A stretch of DNA of 64,000 bases from Forficula auricularia (lineage: Eukaryota; Arthropoda; Insecta; Dermaptera; Forficulidae): contig JALMQS010000313.1 in assembly GCA_024734495.1 (NCBI GenBank), positions 186,001 through 250,000 on the forward strand. The letters are read 5' to 3'. The notes below the pieces were generated by a model. That model had not been told where the DNA came from. It was given only the letters and a program-made list of their open reading frames with translations, and made no database searches. Positions 56,110-64,000 of this stretch are shown here, piece after piece. The number at the start of each line of letters is the position of its first letter. Positions within the stretch are counted from its first letter, which is position 1. Position numbers and translations under genes: made by a program.

Positions 56110-56710
56110 AATTTAAGGTTACATTCAAAAGAAAAATGGGACCCTATTATGGTCGATGCCTACACTTCTATCCCTCAGAGCTTTATTGCTTGAAAATTAA
56201 ATAAATTACAAACTTGAAATTTACAAGTTACAATAAAAAAATGTATTTAAATTTTAATTCGACGATTATTTTGGGAATGGTCAAATTTTTCCTGGGGTCG
56301 AAAATAAAAAACATTGTTTTTTTATCATCCCAGTTTGAGATATCCCTGTAAAGATCTCCTTTTTACAAATTAAACCAAATTTTTTTTGTTTAAAAAAACC
56401 AGATTGGCCATCGCAATACTTCCCCAGAATATAAATGTGAAAGTAATAAAATAGGACTCTATTAGTGTCGCTACAATGTGTGTTGTTAGAACAATGTAAC
56501 TAAATAAGATACAAACTTGAAATTTACATGTTATATATATTTATTTTTCCAGAAATCAAAAATTGTATTAAAATTTTAATCGAGTGATTATTTTTGTACG
56601 AGTCGAATTTTTAGTGAGGCCCAAGATAAAATGTATTCTTTTATCACGGGTTTTAAGGTATCCCTGTAAAGATCACAAGAATTAGAGTAAATTTATTGAA
56701 TTTAATTCAC
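56110..56710 (+). repeat. AGGGTTCCG superfamily, two internal copies in tandem
   Basis: Two units of about 300 bp share GGGACCCTATTA / AGGACTCTATTAGTGTCG, ACAAACTTGAAATTTAC, TTTTAATYGA.GATTATTTT and TATCCCTGTAAAGATC. Similar blocks recur at 36100-36360, 60040-60235 and 62530-62700. Confidence 0.5.
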
Positions 56711-56816
56711 CTTAAAAGGTCGGTGTGGGAGAGCCTCAAATTGGCCATTTTAGGTCGACGTTATAAAATGGCTTGAATGAAAATTAAAAATACACAAATT
56801 CTCTCATTATCATTAA

Positions 56817-56850
56817 ATTGAAAGTTTTTGTGCCGAGAGTAGCAGAATTT
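56817..56850 (+). repeat. MITE 'B' fragment
   Basis: AATTGAAAGTTTTTGTGCCG-AGAGTAGCAGA is the outer end of MITE B. Confidence 0.6.
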
Positions 56851-56904
56851 TTATATATTGAAGGAGACAATAAAAGGGTGTGTCTTCTGCTGGAATTATC
56901 AATT

Positions 56905-56972
56905 TTATTTATCTATAATGAGACTATAGTTTCGAGGGCTTTGCCTTCTTCATCAGTCTATTACAATGGATT
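56905..56972 (-). ncRNA. Hammerhead-like motif, family 6 (CTGATGA, extended helix III)
   Basis: Minus strand: CTGATGA (56956 down to 56950), extra A, helix II GAAGGC/GCCCTC around AAA, GAAAC (56929-56933). Here helix III is the longer palindrome ACTATAGT rather than ACGT, then C. Helix I pairs through AGA/TC and ATTATTA-type text with one bulge. It is the only family with the standard U at the variable core position. Confidence 0.55.
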
Positions 56973-57595
56973 CACAAGAATTAATTTATGAAAGAAAGGC
57001 TAAAATTTTTCATGTGGATAGGTTGAGAATTGTTCATGGTGGCCAAGTTAAGAATTGAAATTTATACTTGTTTTATTTTGGCTGTAAGTGGCGTTCATGA
57101 AGTTTTTATTTGAGGGGCTATTTTTAAAATAAAGCTTTCGGGAATTTCTATTTTTCGATTTAAGAATTTTTTTGGTGAATTATTGTATGATTTTAAAATT
57201 TCTAACGATTCGAAAATACTAATTTTTAAGGGATCTAATTATGATTTAATTAATTTAATATTTGATTCATCTGGAAAACAATGTTTCTCGGAGATTAAAT
57301 GGTCTGCAAATGCACTATGACCCGAACCCCCTTTAAAAACTCTTTTGTGTTCCGAAATGCGTGTGTAAATTTCGTTCTTTTTATCCTATATAGGTCGAAT
57401 CACATTCTCCACATGTTATGGAATAGACACCTTTTTTGTCCATTTTTTTTTAATTTTGTCTTTCTTATTATTGCTAATATCAGATACCAATGTTCTAGAG
57501 GATTTGAAAATAGTTTCATATCCTAAAGTTTTGAATTTTAATTTTAAAGTTTCCGAAATTTTTCCATAGTATGGGATTATTAATTTTGGTTTTGA
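56973..57595. other. Unassigned stretch
   Basis: Follows the family 6 motif. The 75-codon frame at 57299-57526 has no recognised domain, although text such as TCTATTTTTCGATTTAAG may be Penelope-like element 3' region; not supported further. Confidence 0.35.
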
Positions 57596-57765
57596 TTCTG
57601 GCTCGGACAGTTGGGAATAAATCTTTCATTATCTTTTTATCAACGACACATAGGTAAAAACGAATTTGATATCTCAAGTATTTTGGTAGATATAAAGTAC
57701 AGAATTCTCAGTAACTAAGGCCGATTCTCGCTTGGCAGGATTTTTAAACAGTGTACACTGGACTT
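57596..57765 (+). repeat. AGGGTTCCG superfamily, right end
   Basis: TTTTTATCAACGACACATAG, ATCTCAAGTATTTTGGTAGA and GGCCGATTCTCGCTTGGCAG; matches 61270-61380. Confidence 0.6.
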
Positions 57766-58960
57766 GAACTAAAGTTCCAGCTGTGGAAAGCTCGAATGCT
57801 ACACTTCACTGAACCAGGCCCCGATAAAGACATTAATTCATTAATTATTCTAGTTTTCTTTGCTTAATGTTAGAGATGATTTCCGTCAGTTTGTTTAATG
57901 GCCTGAGACGTTTTAAACATATACAAATTTCCCATCAAGATAGTAGTAGCGAATTCTAATTTCTAAAGGGTTATATCTTTAGAAAAAAGTCCCGGAATTT
58001 AATTTAATTAATACATATATTTAATTTAAAACTCGATACATTAGTCTCATTTTGTTGATATGAATAAATGTTAGTTAAAGTTAAGATTACTTCTCAGGAT
58101 TCAGGTGATGTGGTGGGGATAATTTTCTCCTAGTCTCAGCTTCCCCTGGATTTCGCGACTGGTTGATAATGATGCTAAACCTTTTAACTGAATGATTAAT
58201 GAGCTGAATAAAATCCTGATCGACACTTCAAGGTGACAAGGCTTAACCAGATCCTACTTTTCTCTTTTGAAGTGATAATTATATTATTATCAAAATCATA
58301 TTAAATTCTAATTGATAATTTCTAAATATTTAATATATTATCGTTAATCTATTCACTTGACTTGAAATTTCTTTGTTCAAATTGGTTAACCTGAACTACC
58401 TCTTGGAGCTGAATAACAAAAATGATTTATTATTAATTACTTATAAGGGTGTCGAAAGCCTAAATATAAGTAAGGTTGGGTTATTCTTGAGGATATAATC
58501 GAGGAAAATTAGTAAAAAGTGCGCGGATAGAATGAATGATCTCTCTCCCTTTTGAGCTAATTCATTGCAGAGATGCCAAATACAAGTCTAAACCTGTTTC
58601 AGACTAGTGGAGATTAATTTCTTAAAGTCTATTATTCTAGGAACGGCCTTTTGACTCTATAGTAATTACAATAAATAAATTAAAAGCTATATTTAAAATC
58701 TAATTTCATAAGTAGTATATTTATATGTATTTTATTTGTAAGAGGCAGATTAAAAAAAATATATTCTGCTCAAGATTTGAACTCAACTCTTAACTATTTT
58801 CGCAGATACCCTATTTTATATAATTTATAAATATCAAAGAACATGTAATTTGTGATACTGAAAATTGAAAAGAAAACCCTAAAAACATCTTAAATAAAAG
58901 AGGTACTTCGGGTTAACCAATTTGAAGCAAAGACTTGCTGTGTTTTCTCCAAAGTTAACT
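57766..58960. other. Unassigned stretch
   Basis: AT-rich. Nothing recognised. Confidence 0.4.
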
Positions 58961-59400
58961 AACTTAATTAGGATTTACTGTTTTGAACTATCATTTCCAA
59001 GCAGAGGTTGATCAGGATTTTAGGGCTCTTTTTGGGCTCTCTTTATCAAATGGGAAAATACTAATCAGTACGACCGACAAGCATGATTTTTTGTCTCTGG
59101 ATATGAATTACAATATTAACAATAACTTGAGAATGGAAGGTCATAGAAATTTCGTTCTGGTGCCAAAATTTATTTATTTCTAAAACTAATATAACTGATT
59201 TAATTAAGAAGTCTCGGAGAATAAAATGGAGAACGTCAGAAAAAAATCGTTATGTAGTGAGTCCATTAAATGTTGTAGCTTATAAGTGATAAGTATGTAA
59301 TAATACCTAAAAGCTGCATCTTTATGCTACAGCTAACCAATCGCAGATAAAAATCCTCCAAATCTCCGAAATTTGCTGTGAGGGCACCTTGTCTTGAAAA
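58961..59400. repeat. Dispersed 'A' family copy
   Basis: TTCGTTCTGGTGCCAAAATT, ACTGATTTAATTAAGAAGTC and CTCCAAATCTCCGAAATTTG are family A blocks; the open frame at 58983-59183 lies in it by chance. Confidence 0.5.
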
Positions 59401-60035
59401 AGTTTTCACTTTTGCTTAGTCTTTTTATTAAAATTTTTCACACTCCTTAGAAAAACTATTAAAAGTCAAGTTAATTTTAGTATAGAAAATCAAGAAATGG
59501 TCAACTACTAGATCCGAGATGTTTGGATTATTTTTATTAAATCAGAAGGATTGTTTCATCCCTTATTTTAGTGTTCAAAAAGTACTTTCCCGAAGATGTC
59601 ATTCCCAATGAAAAGTTTTTTATGTAAAATTTATCTCCTTTATTATTTTTAAACTGTATCTTTGATATCTTTTTATATGGATTTAGATTAACTTACATGC
59701 TTTGTTTCTGGATTACATGATTTGAATATATAGGTGTAAATTTGGAAATTTAATTCAAAGATAACTCGACTTATTGTTAAATTGAAAATCAAGTCTGGTA
59801 TAGCCCGTTGCGTTGTGTTGATGCTGCTGATGACTCTTGTTGCGGTCTGATGGTCAATGACCTCGTGGAGGAGACAGACGGTCACTAGACCTGAGAGGAA
59901 GCTGACTGACTACGACTACACTCACGCGAACTGGATGGATGTCCATTTAGGGACTTTTCTTCCAACTTCTTAATAAACACGTTGAAGAACAATACTGATT
60001 GAGAGGTTGAATCGAAAAAAATGTCAAACAGCTCT
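59401..60035. other. Unassigned stretch with a GC-richer patch
   Basis: At 59795-59945 composition rises (GTTGATGCTGCTGATGACTC, GGAGGAGACAGACGG). On the minus strand it looks a little like an LTR leader, but no LTR pair, primer-binding site or gag frame is visible. Confidence 0.35.
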
Positions 60036-60240
60036 GGAATGAAATATAATTATTTGCTACCATTTTAATTGAATGATTATTTTGAGCAGGATCGAATTTT
60101 TTATGAGTTCAATTTTTTTTTTTTTATCATAGGTTTATCATTTTTATCATTGAGTATTCCTGTAAAGAACTCATAATTGACTCATGTTTTTAAAAATTTA
60201 TTTCACTTTAAATTTACGATGTGAGAGAGCCCCAGGTGAT
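60036..60240 (+). repeat. AGGGTTCCG superfamily, internal fragment
   Basis: TTTAATTGAATGATTATTTT, ATTCCTGTAAAGAACTC and GTGAGAGAGCCCC match 56560-56740. Confidence 0.45.
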
Positions 60241-60614
60241 TAGGTGATTTTTATACCTGTCAACCTAGGAAATAATTTAACGCCTCCTGCACCCCTCCTA
60301 CATATTGCTCTAAAAAACATTCCCTTGATATTGACTCCCTTAATGAATTGCTTCCTTAAAATAAAGCGTTCTTAAAATTGCAAACACAGGATTGAACGGC
60401 CACTGCCATTTCCAATCTTAGTAGTGCCATTTGTACAACCAGCAAACCTCCAACCATAACGCTTCCGAAATCAAAAAACAAGATTTAAGTATCTTAACGA
60501 TTTTAACCCCCGATCAAAGGTTTTTCTTCCCGTTTTGGCAGGGTTTTATTCTAAGGATACCATTTTGGAAATGGCTTTGGGGGAGACCCTATTCTTTACC
60601 AACATTTATTTTCG
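60241..60614. other. Unassigned stretch
   Basis: The 77-codon frame starting at 60431 has no recognised domain and ends inside the hammerhead element. Confidence 0.35.
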
Positions 60615-60708
60615 TTGAAAGTAATGGAATGCAGCCCAGGGGTAGTGAGGAAATAAAAAATTAACACATATCAAATAAGGTGTAATTTATTGGAATCCTT
60701 CCACCTTT

Positions 60709-60763
60709 CCTTTCAAACCGACGTTTCGGAGGATTCTTCCCTCCTTCTTCAGGGTTTCAAGGG
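60709..60763 (-). ncRNA. Hammerhead-like motif, family 2, left
   Basis: CTGAAGA, extra A, GGAGG/CCTCC, GAAAC, GTC, with helix I CCTTGAAACC/GGTTTGAAAGG. Loop differs from the 41.9-kb copy (GAAGAAT). Confidence 0.55.
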
Positions 60764-60893
60764 GTCAATGAAGGAAACAAATAAAAAAAAATGCTTCCTT
60801 CCTCTCTCCACAGCAGTGTTTAAGACTTTTTTCTTCCTTAGCAGAGGCATAGAAAATCAATTTTTTCCCTCCATTTCTTAATTATCATTGACC

Positions 60894-60947
60894 CCTTGAA
60901 ACCCTGAAGAAAGAGGGATGAATCTTCCGAAACGTCGGTTTGAAAGG
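60894..60947 (+). ncRNA. Hammerhead-like motif, family 2, right
   Basis: CTGAAGA (60904-60910), then AAGAGGGATGAATCTTCC, GAAAC (60929-60933), GTC, GGTTTGAAAGG. Helix II has changed on both sides (GGAGG/CCTCC to AGAGG/CTTCC) and keeps four pairs. Confidence 0.5.
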
Positions 60948-61086
60948 AAAGGAGAAAGGATTCCAATAAATTACACCTTATTTGATATGTGTTAATTTTT
61001 TCTTTTCTTACTACCCCTAGGCTGCCTTCCCTTACTTTCAATTAAAAGTTCTATCAGTCCATCTCTCTCCTGAGAAAATTTCGTTG

Positions 61087-61253
61087 CAAATTTATTTAGG
61101 TTCTTTGGGCAACCTGAAGTATATATTTTGATTTTTTCCGGGTTTGGAATAATATATTTGTATGAAAAGAGGAAAAAAGGAAGCTTTTGGGGCTTTAGGA
61201 ATAATTTATGCTATAATAGCAATTGGATTGTTAGGATTCGTGGTATGAGCCCA
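61087..61253 (+). pseudogene. cox1: Nuclear mitochondrial insertion (NUMT): cox1 fragment
   Basis: Translated with the invertebrate mitochondrial code, this gives the conserved cytochrome c oxidase subunit I stretch FFGQPEVYILIFSGFG, then after a one-base insertion near 61167 GKKEAFGALGMIYAMMAIGL and LGFVVWAH. TGA at 61245-61247 must be read as Trp and ATA as Met. Normal residues H and P are altered (GHPEV to GQPEV; PGFG to SGFG). Cox1 is the catalytic subunit of respiratory complex IV; here about 55 codons survive as a non-functional nuclear copy, broken at both ends. Confidence 0.95.
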
Positions 61254-61264
61254 TCCACAAATTT

Positions 61265-61380
61265 CCTCATTCTTTCTTAATCAACGACAAATAAAAATAA
61301 ATTTGATTCCTCAAGTATTTTAGAAGTTACGGAACTCTCAGTATGGGATCCAATTCCTACTCGGTCTGCTTATTTTCTTT
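61265..61380 (+). repeat. AGGGTTCCG superfamily, right end
   Basis: TCTTTCTTAATCAACGACAA, TTCCTCAAGTATTTTAGAAG and TTACGGAACTCTCAGTATGG match 57615-57720 and 25430-25450. It begins immediately after the NUMT. Confidence 0.6.
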
Positions 61381-63794
61381 TCGGTTGTTTACTTATTAAT
61401 TTTTATTTTTATTTAATTATTAATCAATTTCATCTTTGGGATTAATAGGTGTTGCCGTTTATTTGATAAAACAAATAATCTAAGACAATTATGTAAGTAG
61501 GTATATTATAATTTGGTTTTAAATTTGTCAACGTTTCAATATCTTATTTAATTTGCATTACAACAAATACTAGTAAGTATATCTTATCGTTGTCTGTTTT
61601 TAGATATCTTATGAATATGATAATCAAGTAAGGATCTCGAAGACTTTTAACTGTAACATCGTTTTAGAGTTCTATCTTATTTCATCCACCTTTCCAAACG
61701 TTCCTTGCTTTTACCACTTGCTGATATCATCCTAGTTTCATTATCTCATTAATAATTTCGAAGGTTTTAGATCAGTGGTGGAAACTGCTTACTCGAAGCA
61801 GGACTCAATTAGCAGTCGAGTTTACCACGCACTATCAAGTTCATTCCAAGGGATTTTATCGAGGAGAATTTTCTCAGCTATTGATCTTAGTCCTAAACCC
61901 ACAGTTCCAAGGTCCTAAGCAATTGTTTCCTATTTTTGCTGTCTGGTCTGTTTCGGCAGCATATGTCAATAATGGTCTTATAATTCTAGTACATTAATTT
62001 GACATCTTTAAAGCTTTGATATATTCAAAATGAATATGATATTAAATTTTAGCATTTTCTTGCCTATGTTATTTAAAAAATTTAATAAGATAAAGTCAAT
62101 TGAATAGTTCGAATTAAAAAAAAAACTCACATTTACCTACTATTTTCGAAAAATTTAATGAATTTTTTTGTAAAATTAAAGAGTAAACATTGCTAGTGAT
62201 ACTAAAGCCTCATACCGCGTGACTGGGCGTCAAAATAAAAGTTGTGAGATCATAATTATTATGTATAATAGGATTTTAAAAGACGTATTCAACAATAACT
62301 CGCTCTATAAGTAATCTGCACACATTTTTTTCAATCAGTAGGTACTTTTTATTTTTGAGGAGGTGTATGAAAATATTTTTTAATTATGTAATAATGGTAT
62401 GTATGCTCCCTTAAATAATAAATACACATAAATAGATTTTTTGAAAAAATATTCTTAAGCTTTTATTTTAAAAAAGAATTTTTAGTTTATGGAAATAACA
62501 ACTATTTGATAGATTTATTAAGATTTTGACAAGTTAGTGCAGTCAGTATCTGGGGATTATAAAACTACAACTATAGATACAAAATTTCAAGTTTCTAACT
62601 TTATTACATAGTTTAGAAAATACGGGTCTGTAAATTTTAATTTTCTCTCACATTGATCGATTACAATCTTCATAATAATTAGCCTTTCTTTACAGATACC
62701 GTACATATCATGACTAATACCCAATGAGCTCTTCAACCCCTAAATCACGTAAAATTTTGCATTTATGGGACTATATTCCTTAAATCTCGAAAGAACCTTG
62801 TGAGAAGGAATTTTTAGAAATTCGACCCCTAAAAGGGTGAAAACAGGTAAAATTTGTTTTCATCACTTGCTTAATATTTCTTATATACCAATAATAGATA
62901 TTATATCGATTTGGTTTTTACTTTGAAAAATATTCTCACAAATGCCTTAAAAAATGATTAAGGATTTTGCTCTAATCATTCTCTAAATAAGTGGATAGGG
63001 TGAATTATCAATTTTATTTATATATTATTCTTTATTTATTTTATATATTTAATTATATAACATGTTTAATAGGCTTATCGAATCATCATCATCATTCTTA
63101 ATTATCGAGTATATCTATATACAGACATAATATTCCACTCAATTCTAACCCATGCCAACCCTTTCACTTTTCTAGAAGACCCATATCTTGATAGAGTGTA
63201 CTAATCTTTTTTCCATCAACCCTTTGTTTTTATGGCTTATGTTCATTGCCATTTTTTATTACAATTTCTCTACATATCTAACATCTTGAATTAAAAAGAA
63301 TACACCTATAATTAATATTTCATAAAAGGAGGTAAAATGTAGGGGCTACAAGGCTGTGACAATCAAACGGACGGATATGACGAAATTATAGTAATTCCTA
63401 GTAACTACAGAACCAAAAAAAGAAAAAATTCAAAAGATACAGTAAACTGGTAAAAACATGTTTTAAAAATCAGAAAGATGACTTAACTATCGGTAGCGTT
63501 AATAGAAACTTATTAAACATTTTATAAAATGTATGTACTCTACCCGCTAATAAAAGAGTTATTCTTTTGGTGTGTAAATCAACCAAGCCTTTGATTTTTG
63601 CTGTCAAACTGCATGAGATCATGGGAATAGAGGAGAGGTTTCCGGCCACTCATCGTTAGCTTTATTCGCATTGTATACTTTCTGCACCGGGCCCCGCATT
63701 ACCTTGAACCAGGTCTTTCATAAAATTCAATCACCTTTTTTACTTAAATTACCATACCATGCAAACGTATTTTGAAAATAAAAATATTATAAGT
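61381..63794. other. Unassigned stretch, 2.4 kb
   Basis: AT-rich. Weak AGGGTTCCG-type internal blocks near 62530-62700 (TACAAAATTTCAAGTTTCTA). No frame, RNA gene or clear element otherwise. Confidence 0.4.
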
Positions 63795-63863
63795 TTAAGG
63801 TAGTTGTATCACCATATGCGTTTTCTTAGGATTTTTTTTTGAAATTTAGACAGATTATTATTT
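63795..63863 (+). mobile_element. TTAA-flanked DNA transposon, copy 3, truncated by MITE B
   Basis: TTAA (63795-63798) is followed by GGTAGTTGTATCACCATATG and the first 65 bp of the element, same orientation as copy 1. MITE B interrupts it, and the rest may lie beyond the window. Confidence 0.75.
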
Positions 63864-64000
63864 AATTGAAAAGTTTTTGTTTTGCCGAGAGTAGCGAGTT
63901 GTTGATTCACAAAGAGAAACAAAGAGGTTGTTCTCTGCTTGATGCAAATACACATACACACATATATATCGAGATGATATATATGTGTGTATGTTTATTT
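63864..64000 (+). mobile_element. Palindromic MITE 'B', left arm and centre, cut by the window edge
   Basis: AATTGAAAAGTTTTTGTTTT, GCCGAGAGTAGC, CAAAGAGAAACAAAGAGG, CTTGATGCAAATACACA, then an AT palindrome and the start of the second arm (GTGTATGTTTATTT). Gives the left arm missing from the 7979 copy. Confidence 0.8.

Larger units (their letters stand above)
60615..61043. mobile_element. Hammerhead-bearing inverted-repeat element, two motifs (family 2)
   Basis: GTTGAAAGTAATGGAATGCA at the left and its complement at the right. The left half equals the 41785 element from its left end through the motif; the right half is the same sequence reversed, so the two motifs face each other (minus then plus). 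The centre (about 60800-60880) is unique. Adjacent text up to 61086 (CTCCTGAGAAAATTTCGTTG) is element flank shared with 41745-41784. Confidence 0.8.

Noticed and set aside
59688..59945. LTR retrotransposon leader
   Set aside because: Only a vague compositional impression; no paired LTR, primer-binding site or gag frame.
61381..61490. Further mitochondrial sequence after the cox1 fragment
   Set aside because: Some text looks like mitochondrial membrane protein codons, but no frame matches a known mitochondrial gene; an AGGGTTCCG repeat lies between.

Overview
This window reads as AT-rich arthropod nuclear DNA, built almost entirely of transposable-element debris. The evidence is spliceosomal gene structure (one coding exon ending in a clean GT donor), hAT, pogo-like, TTAA-target and Helitron-type DNA transposons, LINE remnants, a tRNA-like SINE pair, and a nuclear copy of mitochondrial cox1 that reads TGA as tryptophan. 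Two repeat classes that I know as common in Lepidoptera and other arthropods are also present: those containing AACCGACTTCAAAAAAGGAG and AGGGTTCCG/CGGAACCCT. I cannot fix the order or species; an insect or a crustacean both fit. There are no bacterial-type genes, operons or CRISPR arrays. Nearly all short open frames are chance frames in repeats.

The one host protein-coding feature I can support is the first coding exon of a serine/threonine protein kinase (11585-11756, + strand), preceded by a GC-richer, CpG-containing 5' region. The exon stops at the first glycine of the ATP-binding loop in a phase-1 donor. No later exon is recognisable in the 52 kb downstream, so the first intron is very long, or the gene continues outside the window, or this is a gene fragment.

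Layout: 0.2-0.9 kb TTAA-flanked transposon; 1.06-2.3 kb hAT element with a GC-rich reading-frame island; 2.7-3.8 kb inverted repeat with a hammerhead-like motif; 4.25 kb Helitron 3' end; 5.5 kb 109-bp tandem repeat; 7.4-8.9 kb composite of three nested repeats; 9.27-11.03 kb pogo-like element carrying two copies of another repeat; 11.3-11.8 kb kinase exon; 11.9-12.4 kb SINE pair; 13.4-16.3 kb interrupted foldback; 16.9-18.1 kb second TTAA transposon containing a hAT with a perfect target duplication; 19.9-31 kb inverted repeats, four of them hammerhead-bearing or very long, and a hAT with a transposase remnant; 33.9-39.9 kb small hAT and satellite pieces; 40.7-48.9 kb a 3.1-kb direct duplication on either side of a 100-N gap, with a LINE ORF1 remnant running into the gap; 50.7-56.9 kb three hAT elements; 60.6-61.3 kb hammerhead inverted repeat abutting the cox1 NUMT; 63.8-64 kb a third TTAA element interrupted by a palindromic MITE.

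The most unusual signal is a recurring structured RNA motif. A constant core (CTGANGA ... GAAAC-GTY) is joined to helices whose sequences differ between families but keep pairing. It occurs in six families and about ten reasonably intact copies, mostly inside inverted repeats. It looks like a type-I hammerhead ribozyme of the kind known from Penelope-like retroelements, but every copy has one extra nucleotide before helix II.
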